DNA from: Elephas maximus indicus
Lineage: Eukaryota > Chordata > Mammalia > Proboscidea > Elephantidae
NCBI RefSeq assembly: GCF_024166365.1
Contig: NC_064822.1
Span: forward strand, 107,876,823 to 107,940,822
Reading direction: 5' to 3'
Length of the DNA stretch: 64,000 nucleotides
Shown: positions 13,698-25,562 of the stretch, piece after piece
Numbering within the stretch: the first letter of the stretch is position 1
Layout of the letters: each line of letters opens with the position of its first letter
Notes under the pieces: model-generated
Database searches by the model: none
Told to the model about the DNA's origin: nothing
What the model saw: the letters and a program-made list of their open reading frames with translations, nothing else
Program-made: the position numbers and the translations under genes

Positions 13698-14686
13698 TTT
13701 TTTTTCAATTTTTATTGTGCTTTAAGTGAAAGGTTACAAATCAAGTCAGTCTCTCATATAAAAATTTATATACACCTTGCTATATACTCCTAATTGCTCC
13801 CCCCCTAATGAAACAGCACACTCCTTCCCTCCACTCTCTCTTCTTCTGTCCATTCGGCCAGCCTCTGACCCCCTCTGCCCTTTCATCTCCCCTCCAGACA
13901 GGAAATGCCAACATAGTCTCATGTGTCTACTTAATTCAAGAAGCTCATTTTTCACCAGTATCATTTTCTATGCCATTGTCCAGTCCAATCCCTGCCTGGA
14001 GAGTTGGATTTGGGAATGGTTCCTGTCTTGGGCTAACAGAAGATCTGGGGACCATGACCACCGGGGTCCTTCTAGTCTCAGTCAGACCATTAAGCCTGGT
14101 CTTTTTACAAGAATTTGGGGTCTGCATCCCACTGCTCTCTTGCTCCCTCAGGGGTTCTCTGTTGTGTTCCCTGTCAGGGCAGTTATCGGTTGTGGCCGGG
14201 CACCACATGGTTCTTCTGGTCTCAGGCTGATGTAGTCTCTGGTTTATGTGGCCTTTTCTGCCTCTTGGACTCATAATTACCTTGTGTCTTTGTGTTCTTC
14301 ATTCTGCTTTGCTCCAGATGGGTTGAGACCAATTGATGCAACTTAGATGGCCACTTGCTAGCTTTTAAGACCCCAGATGCCACTCTCCAAAGTGGGATGC
14401 AGACTGTTTTCTTAATTGATTTTATTATGCCAATTGACTTAGATGTCCCCCGAAACCATGGTCCCCGAACCCCTGCCCCTAGTACTCTGGCCTTCAAAGT
14501 GTTCAGTTTATTTAGGAAACTTCTTTGCTTTTGGTTTAGTCCAGTTGTGCTGAGCTCTTATGTACTGTGTGTTGTCTTTCCTGTCACCTAAAATAGTTCT
14601 TATCTACTACCTAATTAGTGAAAACCCCCTCCCTCCTTCCCTCCCTCCCCCCTCTTGAAACCATCAAAGAATATTTTCTTCTCTGT

Positions 14687-17600
14687 TTAAACTATTTCTT
14701 GAGTTCTTATAATAGCGGTCTTATACAATATTTGTCCTTTTGCAACTTTGCTAATTTCACTCAGCATAATGCCTTCCAGATTCCTCCATGTTTTGAAATG
14801 TTTCACAGATTCATCATTGTTCATTATCAATGCATAGTATTCCATTGTGTGAATATACCATAAATCATTTATCCATTCACCCATTGATAGGCACCTTGGT
14901 TGCTTCCATCTTTTTGCTATTGTAAACAGTGCTGCCATGAACATGGCTACGCGTAGAGTTGTTTGCGTAAAGGCTCTTATTTGTCTAGGATATATTCCAA
15001 GGAGTGGGATTGCTGGATCCTATGGTAGTTCTATTTCTAGCTTTTTAAAGAAGAGGAAAATCAAACTCCAAAGTGTTTGTACCTTTTTACATTCCCACGA
15101 GCAGTGTCTAAGTGTTGCAGTCTCTCCACAACCTCTCCAACATTTATTATTTTGTGTTTTTTGGGTTAATGCCAGCCTTGTTGGAGTGCGATGGAATCTC
15201 ATTGTAGTTTTGATTTGCATTTCTCTAATGGCTCATGATCATGAACATTTCCTCACATATCTGTTAGCTACCTGAACGTCTTCTTTAGTGAAGTGTCTGT
15301 TCATATCTTTTGCCCATTGTTTAATTAGGTTATTTGTCTTTTCGTAGTTGAGTTTTTGCAGCATCATGTAGATTTTAGAGATCAGGTGCTGATCGGAAAT
15401 GTCACAGCTAAAAACTTTTTCCCAGTCTGTACCTAATCTTTTTACTCTTTTGGTAAAGTCTTTGGGTGAGCATAAGTGTTTGATTTTTAGGAGCTCCCAG
15501 TTATCTTGTTTCTCTTCTGCAGTGTTAGTCATGCTTTGAATACTGTTTATGCCATGTATTAGGGCTCCTAGCATTGTCTCTATTTTTTCTCCCATGATCT
15601 TTATAGTTTTAGATTTTGTATTTAGGTCTTTGATCCATTTTGAGTTAGTTTTTATGCATGGTGTGAGGTGTGGGTCTTGTTTCATTTTTTTGCAGGTGGA
15701 TATCCAGTTACGCCAGCACCATTTGTTAAAAAGACTGTCTTTTCCCCAATTAACTGATTTTGGCTCTTTGTCAAATATCAACTGCCCATATGTGGGTGGA
15801 TTTATGTCTGGATTCTCAGTTCTCTTCCATTGTTCAATGTATTATTGTTGTACCAGTACCAGGCTGTTTTCACTACACTGGTGGTATAACAGGTTCTAAA
15901 TCAGATAGAGTTAGGCCTCCCACTTTGTTCTTCTTTTTCAGTGATGCTTTACTTATCCGGGGCCTCTTTCCCTTCCATATGAAGTTGGTGATTTGTTTCT
16001 CCAACTCATTAAAAAATGTTATTGGAATTTGGATTGGAATTGCATTGTATCTATAGACCGCTTTTGGTAGAATAGACATTTTTACAATGTTAAGTCTTCC
16101 TATCCATGAGCAAGGTATGTTTTTCCACTTATGCAGGTCACTTTTGGTTTCTTGCAGTAGTGTTTTGTAGTTTTCTTTGTATAAGTCTTTTACATCTCTG
16201 GTAAGATTTATTCCCAAGTATTTTACCTTCTTGGGGGCTACTATAAACGGTATTGATTTAGTGATTTCCTCTTCGATGTTCTTTTTGTTGGTGTAGAGGA
16301 ATCCAACTGATTTTTGTGTGTTTATCTTTTATCCTGATACTCTGAACTCTTCTATTAGTTTCAGTAGTTTTCTTGAGGATTCCTTCTTTAGAGTTTTCTG
16401 TGTATAAGATCATGTCATCTGCAAATAGAGATACTTTTACTTCTTCCTTACCAGTCTGGATGCCCTTTATTTCTTTATCTAGCCTAATTGCTCTGGCTAG
16501 GACCTCCAGCACAATGTTGAATAAGAGTAGTGATAAAGGGCGTCCTTGTCTGATTCCCAATCTCAAGGGAAATGCTTTCAGAATCTCTCCATTTAGGATG
16601 ATATTGGCTATTGGCTTTGTATAAATGCCCTTTATTATGTTGAGGAATTTTCCTTCTGTTCCTATTTTGCTGAGAATTTTTATCATGAATGGGTGTTGAA
16701 CTTTGTCAAATGCCTTTTCTGCATCAATTGATAAAGCCACGTGATTCTTGTCTTTTATTTATATGATGGATTACATTGTTTTTCTAATGTAGAACCATCC
16801 CTGCATACCTGGTATGAATCCCACTTGGTCATGGTGAATTATTTTTTTTATATGCTGTTGAATTCTATTGAATTTATTGAGAATTTTTGCATCTGAGTTC
16901 ATGAAGGATATAGGTCTATAATTTTTTTTGTGGTGTCTTTACCTGGTTTTGGTATCAGAGATATGCTGCCTTCGTAGAATGAGTTTGGAAATATTCTGTC
17001 CTTTTCTATGCTCTGAAATACTTTTAGTAGTAGTGGTTTTAACTCTTCCCTGAAAGTTTGGTAGAACTCTGCAGTGAAGCTGTTAGGGCCAGGGCTTTTT
17101 TTTTGTTGGGAGTTTTTCGATTACCTTTTCAATCTCTTCTTTTGTTATGGGTCAACTTAGTTGTTCTACCTCTGTTTGTATTAGTTTAGGTAGGTAGTGT
17201 GTTTCTAGGAATTCATCCATTTCTCTAGGTTTTTCAAATTTGTTAGAGTACAATTTTTCGTAGTAATCTGATACGATTCTTTTAATTTCAGTTGAGTCTG
17301 TTGTAATATTTCCCATCTCATTTCTTATTCGGTTTATTTGCTTCCTCTCTTGTTTTTCTTTTTCAGTTTGGCCAATGGTTTATCAATTTTGTTAATTTTT
17401 CCAAGGAACCAGCTTTTGGTCTTGTTAATTCTTTCAGTTGTTTTTCTGTTTTCTATTTCATTTAGTTCTGCTCTAATTTTTATTATTTGCTTTCTTCTGA
17501 TGCCTGAGAGTTTCTTTTATTGATCTCTTTCTATTTGTTCAGGTTGTAGGGATAATTCTTTGGTTTTGGCCCTTTCTTCTTTTTGTATGGGTGCATTTAT

Positions 17601-18505
17601 TGATATAAATTGATCTCTTGGCAGTGCTTTTGCTGTGTCCCAAAGGTTCTGATAGGAAGTGTTTTCATTCTCATTGGATTCTATGTATTTCTTTATTCCA
17701 TCCTTAATGTCTTCTATAACCCAGTCTTTTTTGAGCAGGGTATTGTTCAATTTTCAAGTGTTCAATTTCTTTTCCCTGCTTTTTCTGTTAATGATTTCTA
17801 CTTTTATGGCCTTATGGCCAGAGAAGATGCTTTGTAATATTTCAGTGTTTTGGATTCTGCTAAGGCTTGCTTTATGGACTTATATGTGGTCTATTCTAAA
17901 GAATGTTCCATGTGCACTAGAAAAGAAAGTACACTTGACTGCTGTTCAGTGGAGTGTTCTGTGTATGTCTATAAGGTCAAGTTGGTTGATTGTGGCGTTT
18001 AGATCTTCCATGTCTTTACTGAGCTTCTTTCTAAATGCTGTATCCTTCACTGAAAGTGGTGTGTTGAAGTCTCCTACTATTACTGTGGAGCTGTCTATCT
18101 CACTTTCCAATGCTATTAGAGTTTGTTTTATGTATCTTGCTGCCCTGTCACTGGGTGCATACATATTTAATATGGTTATATCCTCATGGTATATTGTCCC
18201 TTTAATCATTGTATAGTGTTCTTCCTTATCCTTTGTGGTAGATTTAACTTTAAAGTCTATTTTGTCAGAAATTAATATTGCTACTCCTGCTCTTTTTTTA
18301 TTGTTGTTTGCTTGATATACTTTTTCCCATCCTTTGGGTTTTAGTTTGTTTGTGTCTCTAAGTCTAAGGTGTGTCTCTAGGAGGCAGCATATAGACAGAT
18401 CATGTTTTTTTAAATCCATCCTGCCACTCTCTGTCTCTTTATTGGTGCATTTAGTCCATTTACATTCAGCGTAATTATGGATAGGTATGAATTTAATATT
18501 GTCAT
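14687..18505 (-). pseudogene. LINE-1 ORF2, broken
   Basis: The ORF2 start MTILNSYLSIITLN-like is at 18505 on the minus strand. The endonuclease is readable to about 17950 (LLETHL, GDFNTPL). The RT part includes the [14 protein letters not shown] segment at 16740-16680, [14 protein letters not shown] and the intact catalytic FADD at about 16430. A GCP to GRP change sits in the RT motif. The C-terminal part is at 15781-15239 and ends at the stop at 14687. Several frameshifts and stops separate the pieces (near 17750, 17100, 16370, 15870), so no functional enzyme is encoded. Confidence 0.85.
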
Positions 18506-18957
18506 TTTGACATCTTCTTTTGTGTATTGTAGACAGTTTCTTCTTCCCACTTAATTTTTCTGCTGCGTAGTTAATCTTTATACATTGCCTTTTCCTCTTA
18601 TTCATTGTTGTTGATTTTGTTTCTGCTGAGTCTCTATTTTTTTCTTGTATTTTATTTTGATGTGTAGAATGGTTTGTCTTCTTTGTGGTTACCTTAATAT
18701 TTACCCCTATTTTTCTAAATTTAAACCTAACTTTTATTTCTTTGTATCACCTTGTCTTCCTCTCCATATGAAAGATCTATGACTACATTTCTTAGTCCCT
18801 CTTTCTTGTTTTAATGTTGTCTTCTTTTACATAGTAACATTGCTGTTTCCCTGTTTTGAGCATTTTTTTTTTTAATCTTGATTTGTTTTTGTGATTTCCC
18901 TGTCTGGGTTGAGATGTGATTGCTCTGTCCAGTGTTCTAGTCTGGCGTTGATACCTG

Positions 18958-19972
18958 ATATTATTGATTTCTAACCAAAGAACCCCCTTTAGTATTTCTT
19001 GTAGTTTTGGTTTGGTTTTGACGAATTCCCTAAACTTCTGTTTATCTGGAAAAGTCCTAATTTCACCTTCATACTTGAGAGACAGTTTTGCTGGATATAT
19101 GATTCTTGGTTGGTCATTTTTTTCCTTCAATCCTTTATACAAGTCATCCCATTGCCTTCTTGTCTGCATGGTTTCTGCTGAATAGTCTGAGCTTATTCTT
19201 GTCGACTCTCCTTTGTAGGTGACTTTTTGCTTATGCCTAGGTGCTCTTAAAGTCTCCCTTTATCCTTGGTTTTGGCAGGTTTGATTATCATATGTCTTGG
19301 GGACTTTCTTTTCAAATCTACCTTATGTGGACTTCAATGAGCATCTTGCATAGATGTCTTCTCATTTTTCACGAGAACAGGCAAGTTTTCTGCCAACAAA
19401 TCTTCAACAATTCTCTCTGTATTTTCTGTTATCCCTCTGTGTTCTGCTACTCCAATCACTCATAAGTTATTTCTCTTGATAGAGTCCCACATGATTCTTA
19501 AGGTTTCTTCATTTTTTAAAAAACTTTTTTCTGATTTTTCTTCAAATATATTGGTGTCAAGTCCTTTATCTTCAAGTTCACTAATTCTGCCTTCCACTTG
19601 CTCAATTCTGCTCCTCTGACTTTCTATTGAGTTGTCTACTTCTGTAATTTTATTGTTAATCTTCTGAATTTCTGATTGCTCTCTGTCTCTGGACTTTTGC
19701 AGCTTATTAAAATTTTTATTATGTTCCTGAATAACCTTTTTAGTTTCGTCAGCTGCTTTATGTGTGTGTTCCTTGGCTTGTTCTGTGTATTGTTTGATTT
19801 CCTTCCTGATGTCTTTTGTATACTGTATTAATCTTTTGTATACTGTATCTGGTAATTCCAGGAAGACACTTTCATCTAGAAGATCCCTTGATTCTTTGTT
19901 TTGAGAGCTTGTTGAAGTGATTATGGTCTGTTTCGTTATGTGATTTGATATTCACTGTTGTCTCTGAGCCAT
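18958..19972 (-). pseudogene. LINE-1 ORF1, broken at codon 7
   Basis: The ATG at 19972 gives MAQRQQ followed directly by a TGA. Downstream homology to ORF1 (TGSQNKESRDLL near 19915, the coiled coil at 19850-19600, RARRQWDD-like near 19160, KPKLQEILKGVLWL near 19000) continues with additional disruptions. Same family as the ORF1 copies at 3077 and 44405. Confidence 0.8.
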
Positions 19973-21245
19973 CTATAAGTTATTGTATTAGTTTGTTTTA
20001 TGTTTGCTTACTGTGTCCTAGCTTCTTCCTTTGTTTTGTTTTGATATGTCCAAACAGGTTGCTTGAGTGAGCTAGCTAGATTATTTTCACCTTCGAAGCT
20101 CTGACATCCTGTCACCAGATGGCTAGAGCTGTTATCAGGTATATCAGTCTAGGAGTCCATTCATTTTTCTTGTATGGATTCAGCTCAGGTGTCCAGGCAG
20201 CTGCTCATCAAGTTTGTGGTAAAGGCTCTGTCCTACAGTCTTAGAGGGGCAGAGGTTATTGGTGTAGGTACTGGAACCTGGTTGCAGCAAGGGGTCACAC
20301 TCTGAACAAGGAACAGGGGTGAGAATCGCCCCCTAAGTGTCTCTGAAGAAAACACATCCCTGTTCCCTAGAGTGTACAGGTGGTTGGGCTCTGCAGATGG
20401 ACCATGAGCACCCAAAGTTTTTGGTTGTAGGGACTGGGAGGTATCAGTTATCCTTGGACCCCTGTTGTGGGTGGCTGGGTGGCCTGAGTGGAGGCACCAC
20501 TTCTTAGGCCCCTGATGTGAATAGGTGAGGACCCTGTTTAATAGGCAAAGTGGTGTCAAACATCAAACACGCACCCCTCTACCGCACAGCTGAAACAGTT
20601 GTAGTCTGCCAACAAGGGCCTATTCTCCTGAAATAGGCCCACACAGATCTATGCAGGGGAAAGGTACTCAAAGTTCATGGACGCTTTATGCCTGGACAGG
20701 AGCTGCTTCTGTCCTGATCTCCCCAGGTTAGTGGAGCTGGCAAATTATCTTTCCCCCACCTGTGAATTTATTCCTTCTCCAAGACTGGGAGGATGGCTCT
20801 AGGCACTCAACAGGACCTATCTCAGGCCCAGGGAAATCAACAGCTGCTGAAGCTAGCTTGGGAGTGAGGCACGCAGTAAAATATATGCAAGTACTTAGCT
20901 TTTGCCGAGAGTGCCATTATTCTCTGGTTCCGGAGGTATGAGTAGGCTGTGTGGCTGGCTGCTTCTCCCTGAGGAAACTGAGCAGAACTCTACCACCTGC
21001 CCACTGCAGCTGCTCCTGGGAATAGTGCCTGAGGACTCCCGGTGATTCAGGTCCAGTAACTCCTCTCCACTTCTGAACTATTTCTTCCTCCCCCTGCTGC
21101 TCAGTTTGTTTTCTAACTTTGCCTTTGATGTTCATGGCTCCTAGCTTGTCATAAATGTACTTGTTTCACTTGTTTCTTTGGGTCTTTGTTGTAAGAGGGC
21201 TCTCCGGAGGCATCTGTCTATTCTGTCATCTTGGCCCTGCCTGGG

Positions 21246-21984
21246 ACAACATAATTCTTAAAGACGGTGTTTTACATGCTACTTTGGTGGGCATCATCTG
21301 GGGTCTTAAAAGCTTTAGAGCAGTCATCTAAGATACAACTATCAGTCTTCTCTAGTCTGGAGCAAAGGAAAGAAGAAAAAAACTAAAGACCCAAGGGAGC
21401 AATTAGTCTAAAGGACTAATGGACCACATGAACCACAGCCTACATTACCCTGATACCAGGAGAACTAGATAGTGTCCAGCTACCACTACTGGCCACTTTG
21501 ACTGGTATTACAACAGGAAGTCCCGGACAGTGGGAGAAAAATGTAGGACAAATGATCAAATTCACAAAAAATACCAGATTTACTGGTCTGACAGAGACTG
21601 GAGGGACCTCTGAGACTATGGCCCCCAGACACCCTTCTCAGACTTGAAGCTACTCCCAAAGTTCAACTTTCAGCCAAATATTAGGCCTATAAGACAAACA
21701 ATAGTACAAGTGAGGAATATTCTTAGATCAATCAAGTATATGAGATCAAATGGGCAACACCATTTGACGGGAACAAAGATGAGAAGCAGGAGGGGACAGG
21801 AAAACTGGTCAAATGGACATGGTGAACCCTGGGTGGAAAGGGAAAGGGGGAGCGTGCTGACACAATGCAGGATTGTAGCCAAAGCCATGAAACTATCTGT
21901 GTGTAAAGTTTTGAATATGAAACTAATTTGTTCTGTAAACTTTTACTTAAATCATTAAAAAAAAGAGGTTAAAGGAAAAAAAGA
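21246..21984 (+). repeat. Old LINE-1, 3' end of 3'UTR
   Basis: The sequence continues the L1 3'UTR (TCATCTGGGGTCTTAAAAGC at about 21291-21310, then ACCACATGAACCACAG, and GAAACTAATTTGTTCTGTAAACTTTTACTTAAATCATT) and ends in an A-rich tail at about 21957-21985. It is the 3' terminus of the old plus-strand L1 that begins at or before the window start. Confidence 0.75.
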
Positions 21985-22015
21985 AATATTATTTTTTCCC
22001 CTCTTGCTTCATGAA

Positions 22016-22184
22016 GGAAACCCTGGTGGTGTAGTGGTTAAGTGCTATAGCTGCTAACCAAAAGGCCGGCAGTTCATATCCACCAGGCACTCCTTGGAAA
22101 CTCTATGGAGCAGTTCTACTCTGACTTATAGGGTCGCTATGAGTATGAATTGACTCAATGGCAATGGGATTGGTTTTGGTTTTA
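22016..22184 (+). mobile_element. AfroSINE (tRNA-derived SINE)
   Basis: Typical afrotherian SINE: head AAACCCTGGTGGTGTAGTGG with tRNA-like A and B box regions, and an RTE-like 3' end (GAATTGACTC.ATGGCAATGG). The 9-bp target duplication CTTCATGAA is at 22007-22015 and 22185-22193. Absent from the paralogous positions near 36295 and 61535, so it inserted after the flank copies separated. Confidence 0.92.
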
Positions 22185-22231
22185 CTTCATGAAAACAACC
22201 TTACTCAATGCAGATATCAGCCTCAACTGGA

Positions 22232-22393
22232 AACCCTGGTGGAGTAGTGGTAAAGAGCTACAGCTGCTAATCAAAAGGCTGGCAGTTCTATTCCACCAGG
22301 CTGTCTTTGGAAACCCTATGGGGCAGTTCTACTCTGTCCTATAGGGTTGCTATGAGACGGAATTGACTCGACTGGCAATGGGTTTGGTTTTTA
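22232..22393 (+). mobile_element. AfroSINE
   Basis: Second SINE of the same family (GAAACCCTGGTGGAGTAGTG ... CGACTGGCAATGGGTTTGG). It splits flank sequence that is continuous at 36312-36330. A short duplication CCTCAA lies near both ends. Private to this flank copy. Confidence 0.9.
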
Positions 22394-22734
22394 ACCATCC
22401 TCAATGCCTCTATCTCCCTAGAGCCATGTTGCAAGTCACCCACAAGTTTTCTAGAGCTCATCATGTTTACAGTCACTGGATATTTAATCCCAATGTATAT
22501 CTGAGCTCTCCTCAGTATAACAATCTACTTTATTACTTAAATTTTGTGTTATTGAAAATTTCAAAAACATAGTGTATGAACTTCCATGTACCAATCACCC
22601 AATTTAAACAATTTCAACCATTTTCTCAATTTTATTTCATCTGACTCCCCTACTCTTTTTCTTTTGTTAGAGTATTTGAAAGGAAATTCAAACATCAAGT
22701 TATTTCACTTGCAAATATTGAGCATACTTATTTA

Positions 22735-22945
22735 TTTACCAGTTGCCATGGAATTGACTCTACCTCATGGTGACCCCATGTGTGTCAGAGTAGAACTGTG
22801 ATCCATACCGTTTTCAATGGCTAATATTTTTGGAAGTAGATCACTAGGCTTTTCTTCTGAGGAGCCTCTGGGTGGACTCGAACCTCCAAACTTTTTCTTA
22901 GTAGCTGAGCGTGTTAGTCATTGTACCACCCAGGGACTCATTCAA
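22735..22945 (-). mobile_element. Old AfroSINE, minus strand
   Basis: The RTE-like end (GTTGCCATGGAATTGACTC) is at the left and the tRNA-like head (GTACCACCCAGGGACTCA) at the right, so the element is in minus orientation. More diverged than the SINEs at 22016 and 22232. It is shared with unit 2 at 48606-48812 and so predates the duplication. Confidence 0.8.
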
Positions 22946-23146
22946 TATATATGTGCTTAAGCAATTAAATTCTTTGAGTTTAACTGCATAACAATATTAT
23001 ATCTCTGTGATGGTTAATTTCATGTGACAGCTTGGCTAGCCTATGGTACCCAGTTGTTTGATCAAATACTAGTTAAGATGTTGCTGTGAAGGTATTTTGT
23101 AGATGTGATTAACATTTACAATTAGTTAACTCTTATAAAGGAGATT

Positions 23147-23290
23147 GTTTTTGTTAGTTGCCATGAAGACAGCTCTTACTCATGGCAACTTTAGGTATAA
23201 CAGAAGAAAATGTTGCCTGGTCCTGCACCATCTTCATAATCATTGATGTGTTTGAGTCCAGTGCCATGACTATCGTGTCAATCCATCACA
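23147..23290 (-). mobile_element. RTE/BovB-like 3'-end fragment
   Basis: The segment TTGTTAGTTGCCATGAAGAC ... GTCAATCCATCACATTG matches the last part of the RTE element at 49379-49540 (GTTAGGTGCCGTCGAGTCAG ... GTCAATCCACC), in minus orientation. It interrupts the MLT2-like LTR at AGGAGATT/GATTATC. Shared with unit 2 at 49012-49155. Confidence 0.75.
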
Positions 23291-23532
23291 TTGTGATTAT
23301 CTTTGATAATGTGGGTGGGCCTCATTCAATCAGTTAAAGGCCTTATAAGCAAAAACTGAGGTTTCTGAGAGGAATGAATTCTACCCCAAGATTGCAACAT
23401 ACATATCCTACCAGAGTTTCCAGCCTGTTTCTTGGCCTGTGGATTTAGAATTTGCCAGCCCTCCACAATCATGCAAGCCAACTCCTTAAAATAAATCCCT
23501 CTTTCTCCTTCTTTCTCCATTCCTGTCTTCAT

Positions 23533-23706
23533 ATCTATCTATCTATCTGTCTGTCTGTCTATCACCTGTCTGTCTATCATCTATCTATCATCTATCTATC
23601 TACCTATCTACCTACCTATCATCCATCCATCCATCCACCCACCCATCCACCCATCCACCCATTCACCCATCCCTCCATCCCTCCCTTCCTCCACCCACCC
23701 ACCCAC

Positions 23707-23740
<34 letters not shown>

Positions 23741-23826
23741 GTCCGTCCGTCCGTCCGTCCGTCCGTCCGTCCGTCCGTCCGTCCGTCCGTCCGTCCGTCC
23801 GTCCGTCCATCCATCCATCCATCCAT
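23533..23826. repeat. Long tetranucleotide microsatellite (ATCT / CATC / CGTC)
   Basis: About 290 bp of tetranucleotide repeats that change composition along the array: ATCT/GTCT at the left, mixed CTAC/CCAT, CCAC/CCAT, an uninterrupted CCGT run at about 23731-23806, then CCAT again. It lies where other MLT2 LTRs have a short pyrimidine tract. Unit 2 has only a short ATCTCTATATCTATC stretch at about 51336-51365. The open frames crossing it are repeat translations, not genes. Confidence 0.97.
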
Positions 23827-23960
23827 GCATCATCTTTATATTCTATTGGTTCTGTTTATTTGGACAACCATGACTAACACAATCCATTCAAATCATCATT
23901 CCTTAATGAAATCTAATATCTACTTCATATTCAAATATCTCTGATTATCTCCAAGATGTC

Positions 23961-24483
23961 TGCCTTAGTTGTCTAGTGCTACTATAACATAAATACCACA
24001 AGTGGATAGCTTTAACAAACAGAAGTTTATTCTCTCACAGTCTGGGAGGCTAGTAGTCCAAATTCAGTGGGCCAGCTCCAGGGGAAGGCTTTCTCTCTTT
24101 ATCAGCTCAGGAGGAAGGCTCTTGTCATCAATCATCCCCTGGTCTAGGAGCTTCTCAGGCACAGGGATCCTGGGTCCAAAGGATGCACTCTGCTCCCAGT
24201 CCTACTTTCTTGGTGGTATGAGGTCTTCATGTCTCTCTGCTTGCTTCTCCCTTTGATATCTCAAAAGAGATTGGCTTAAGACAAAACCTAATCTTGTAAA
24301 TTGAATCTTTGCCTTATCAACTTAACAGCCACTAATTCCATCTCATTAACAGCATAGAGATGGGATTTACAACACATAGGAAAATCACATCAGATGACAA
24401 AATGGTGGAAAATCACACAATACTGGAAGTCACGGCATAACAAATTTGACAGATTTTTGGGGGGACACAATTCAATCCATGAC
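23961..24483 (-). repeat. MaLR-like LTR (3' LTR of the remnant)
   Basis: On the minus strand it starts about CATGGATTGAATTGTGTCCC and ends GCACTAGACAACTAAGGCA. It has ATAAACTTCTGTTTG polyadenylation context. It is the same LTR family, in opposite orientation, as the unit 2 LTR at 49273-51223. Confidence 0.8.
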
Positions 24484-25545
24484 TTCTACCCTTTGGCCCC
24501 CAAAAATCCATGTCCTTGTCATATGTAAAACATATTTACCCCATCATATCATAGCAAAAGTCTTAATTCAACTCCAAGTCCAAAATCCAAAAAATTTCTC
24601 TTCACTCGTGAAATCTAGAACACAAGTTATCTGCTTCCAAAAGTATAATGGTGGAACAGATCCAAGGTAGACATTTCCATTACAAATGGGAGAAATTGGA
24701 GGGGAAGAAGGCATAACAGGTACCAAGCAAGTCAGCAGAACACAATACATTAGCCCTCAAGGCTTGAAAATAATCCTCTGTTCTCTGAGACCATTTACAC
24801 AACAGCCTTGCCCTCCAGACTGTAGGTATTGGCCACACTCTCTGGATTCTGATTGGAGGCCCCTTCTCCCTGGGCTTCAGCTCCACCTTCCAGGCCCACT
24901 GAAATGGCAGCTCTGCTCCCTCAGCTTTGGAAGGCCCCATTCTCCTAGTCCATCTGAGTGGTGATTCCACCCTTTGAGACCCCAGAGGTTGTGGCTATAC
25001 CATTTGAGATGGAGGTAGCTCTGCTTCCTGTATTCCTTGTCTCTTCAGCTTCTGCTTCCTGGTTCCTTGGTCTCTTGGAGCTCATATGCTCTGCTTGGGT
25101 AAATGTTCCAAAGCTCTGTGGCTCCACTGATAAGTACCTGGAGGCACCCACTTCACCAGTAAACTTTGGCTGGAAGGCATTCAGCTCTCTTGCTCAATGA
25201 GTCGGCAAGCCTAGCTCCTCCAGTAAGTGTCTGGAGGCTCCACGCTCTGCCAGGAAGCCTTCTGCCAAAGGCACTCAGCTCTCTCACTCCATGGGTAGGG
25301 TCTAGGGTTGTCTTGCATTGGTCTCCTGGTTCTGCTGCTGCCATTTCTCTGATGCTGCTTCTCACCGTTTGTGCTGTCTCCAGTGTAACAGCTCTCCTCA
25401 CTTCCTTCAGAGTTCTCACCACAATTGTCTTTGAAGTCCATAATTCCACCAACAGTCTCTTCAAAGCAATCTTAAAATTCTACCAGCCTCTACCCATTCA
25501 CAGTTTCAAAACTACTTCCACATTTTAGTATCTGTTAAAGCAGCA

Positions 25546-25562
25546 CCCCACTCCTGGTACCA
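25546..25562 (-). other. Primer-binding site complementary to tRNA-Leu(UAA)
   Basis: The minus strand reads TGGTACCAGGAGTGGGG. This is the complement of the 3' end of tRNA-Leu(UAA) with its CCA, as I know that tRNA. Leucine primers are the hallmark of the ERVL group. It lies directly next to the LTR-like block at 25563-26229, which marks that block as the 5' LTR. Confidence 0.7.

Larger units (their letters stand above)
13698..21245 (-). mobile_element. Full-length LINE-1, minus strand
   Basis: The element reads on the minus strand from its 5' end near 21245 (CCAAGATGACAGAATAGAC start region) to a T-run at 13698. The 8-bp target duplication ACAACATA lies at 13690-13697 and 21246-21253. Order on the minus strand: 5'UTR 21245-19973, ORF1 19972 to about 18958, ORF2 18505-14687, then the 3'UTR with a C-rich (G-rich on the sense strand) run at about 14630-14656. 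It is in opposite orientation to the 1833-9440 L1, which gives a large inverted repeat with a 4.3-kb spacer. Confidence 0.9.
21985..22560. repeat. Third, partial copy of the keratin-unit flank
   Basis: With the two inserted SINEs set aside, this stretch matches 36258-36475 and 61500-61718: shared runs include ACTTCATGAAAACAACCTTA, CAATGCAGATATCA, TCTCCCTAGA and TAACAATCTACYTTATTACT. After TTTGTGTTATT it runs straight on into GAAAATTTC, i.e. it keeps the empty site of the L1 found at 36476 and 61719. The underlying sequence from 22545 resembles an old L1M-type 3'UTR. Confidence 0.8.
23006..23881 (+). mobile_element. MLT2-like (ERVL) solo LTR, unit 1
   Basis: It begins TGTGATGGTTAATTTCATGT and ends in a form of TGACTAATACA after GGTTCTGTTTATTTGG. 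It has the AATAAAT polyadenylation region at about 23489 and the CAAAAACTGAGGTTTC segment, all features of ERVL MLT2 LTRs. No internal genes adjoin it, so it is a solo LTR. An RTE 3' fragment (23147-23290) and a tetranucleotide array (23533-23826) lie inside. The unit 2 copy at 48871-51413 keeps a perfect 5-bp duplication ATCTA; here the flanks read ATCTC and ATCCA. Confidence 0.85.

Noticed and set aside
22030-22080. Possible tRNA gene from the A/B-box-like sequence
   Set aside because: It is the tRNA-derived head of an AfroSINE, with decayed boxes and no cloverleaf ending.
23452-23877. 141-residue frame rich in HPSI/RPSV repeats and minus-strand DGRT repeats
   Set aside because: Translation of the tetranucleotide microsatellite.
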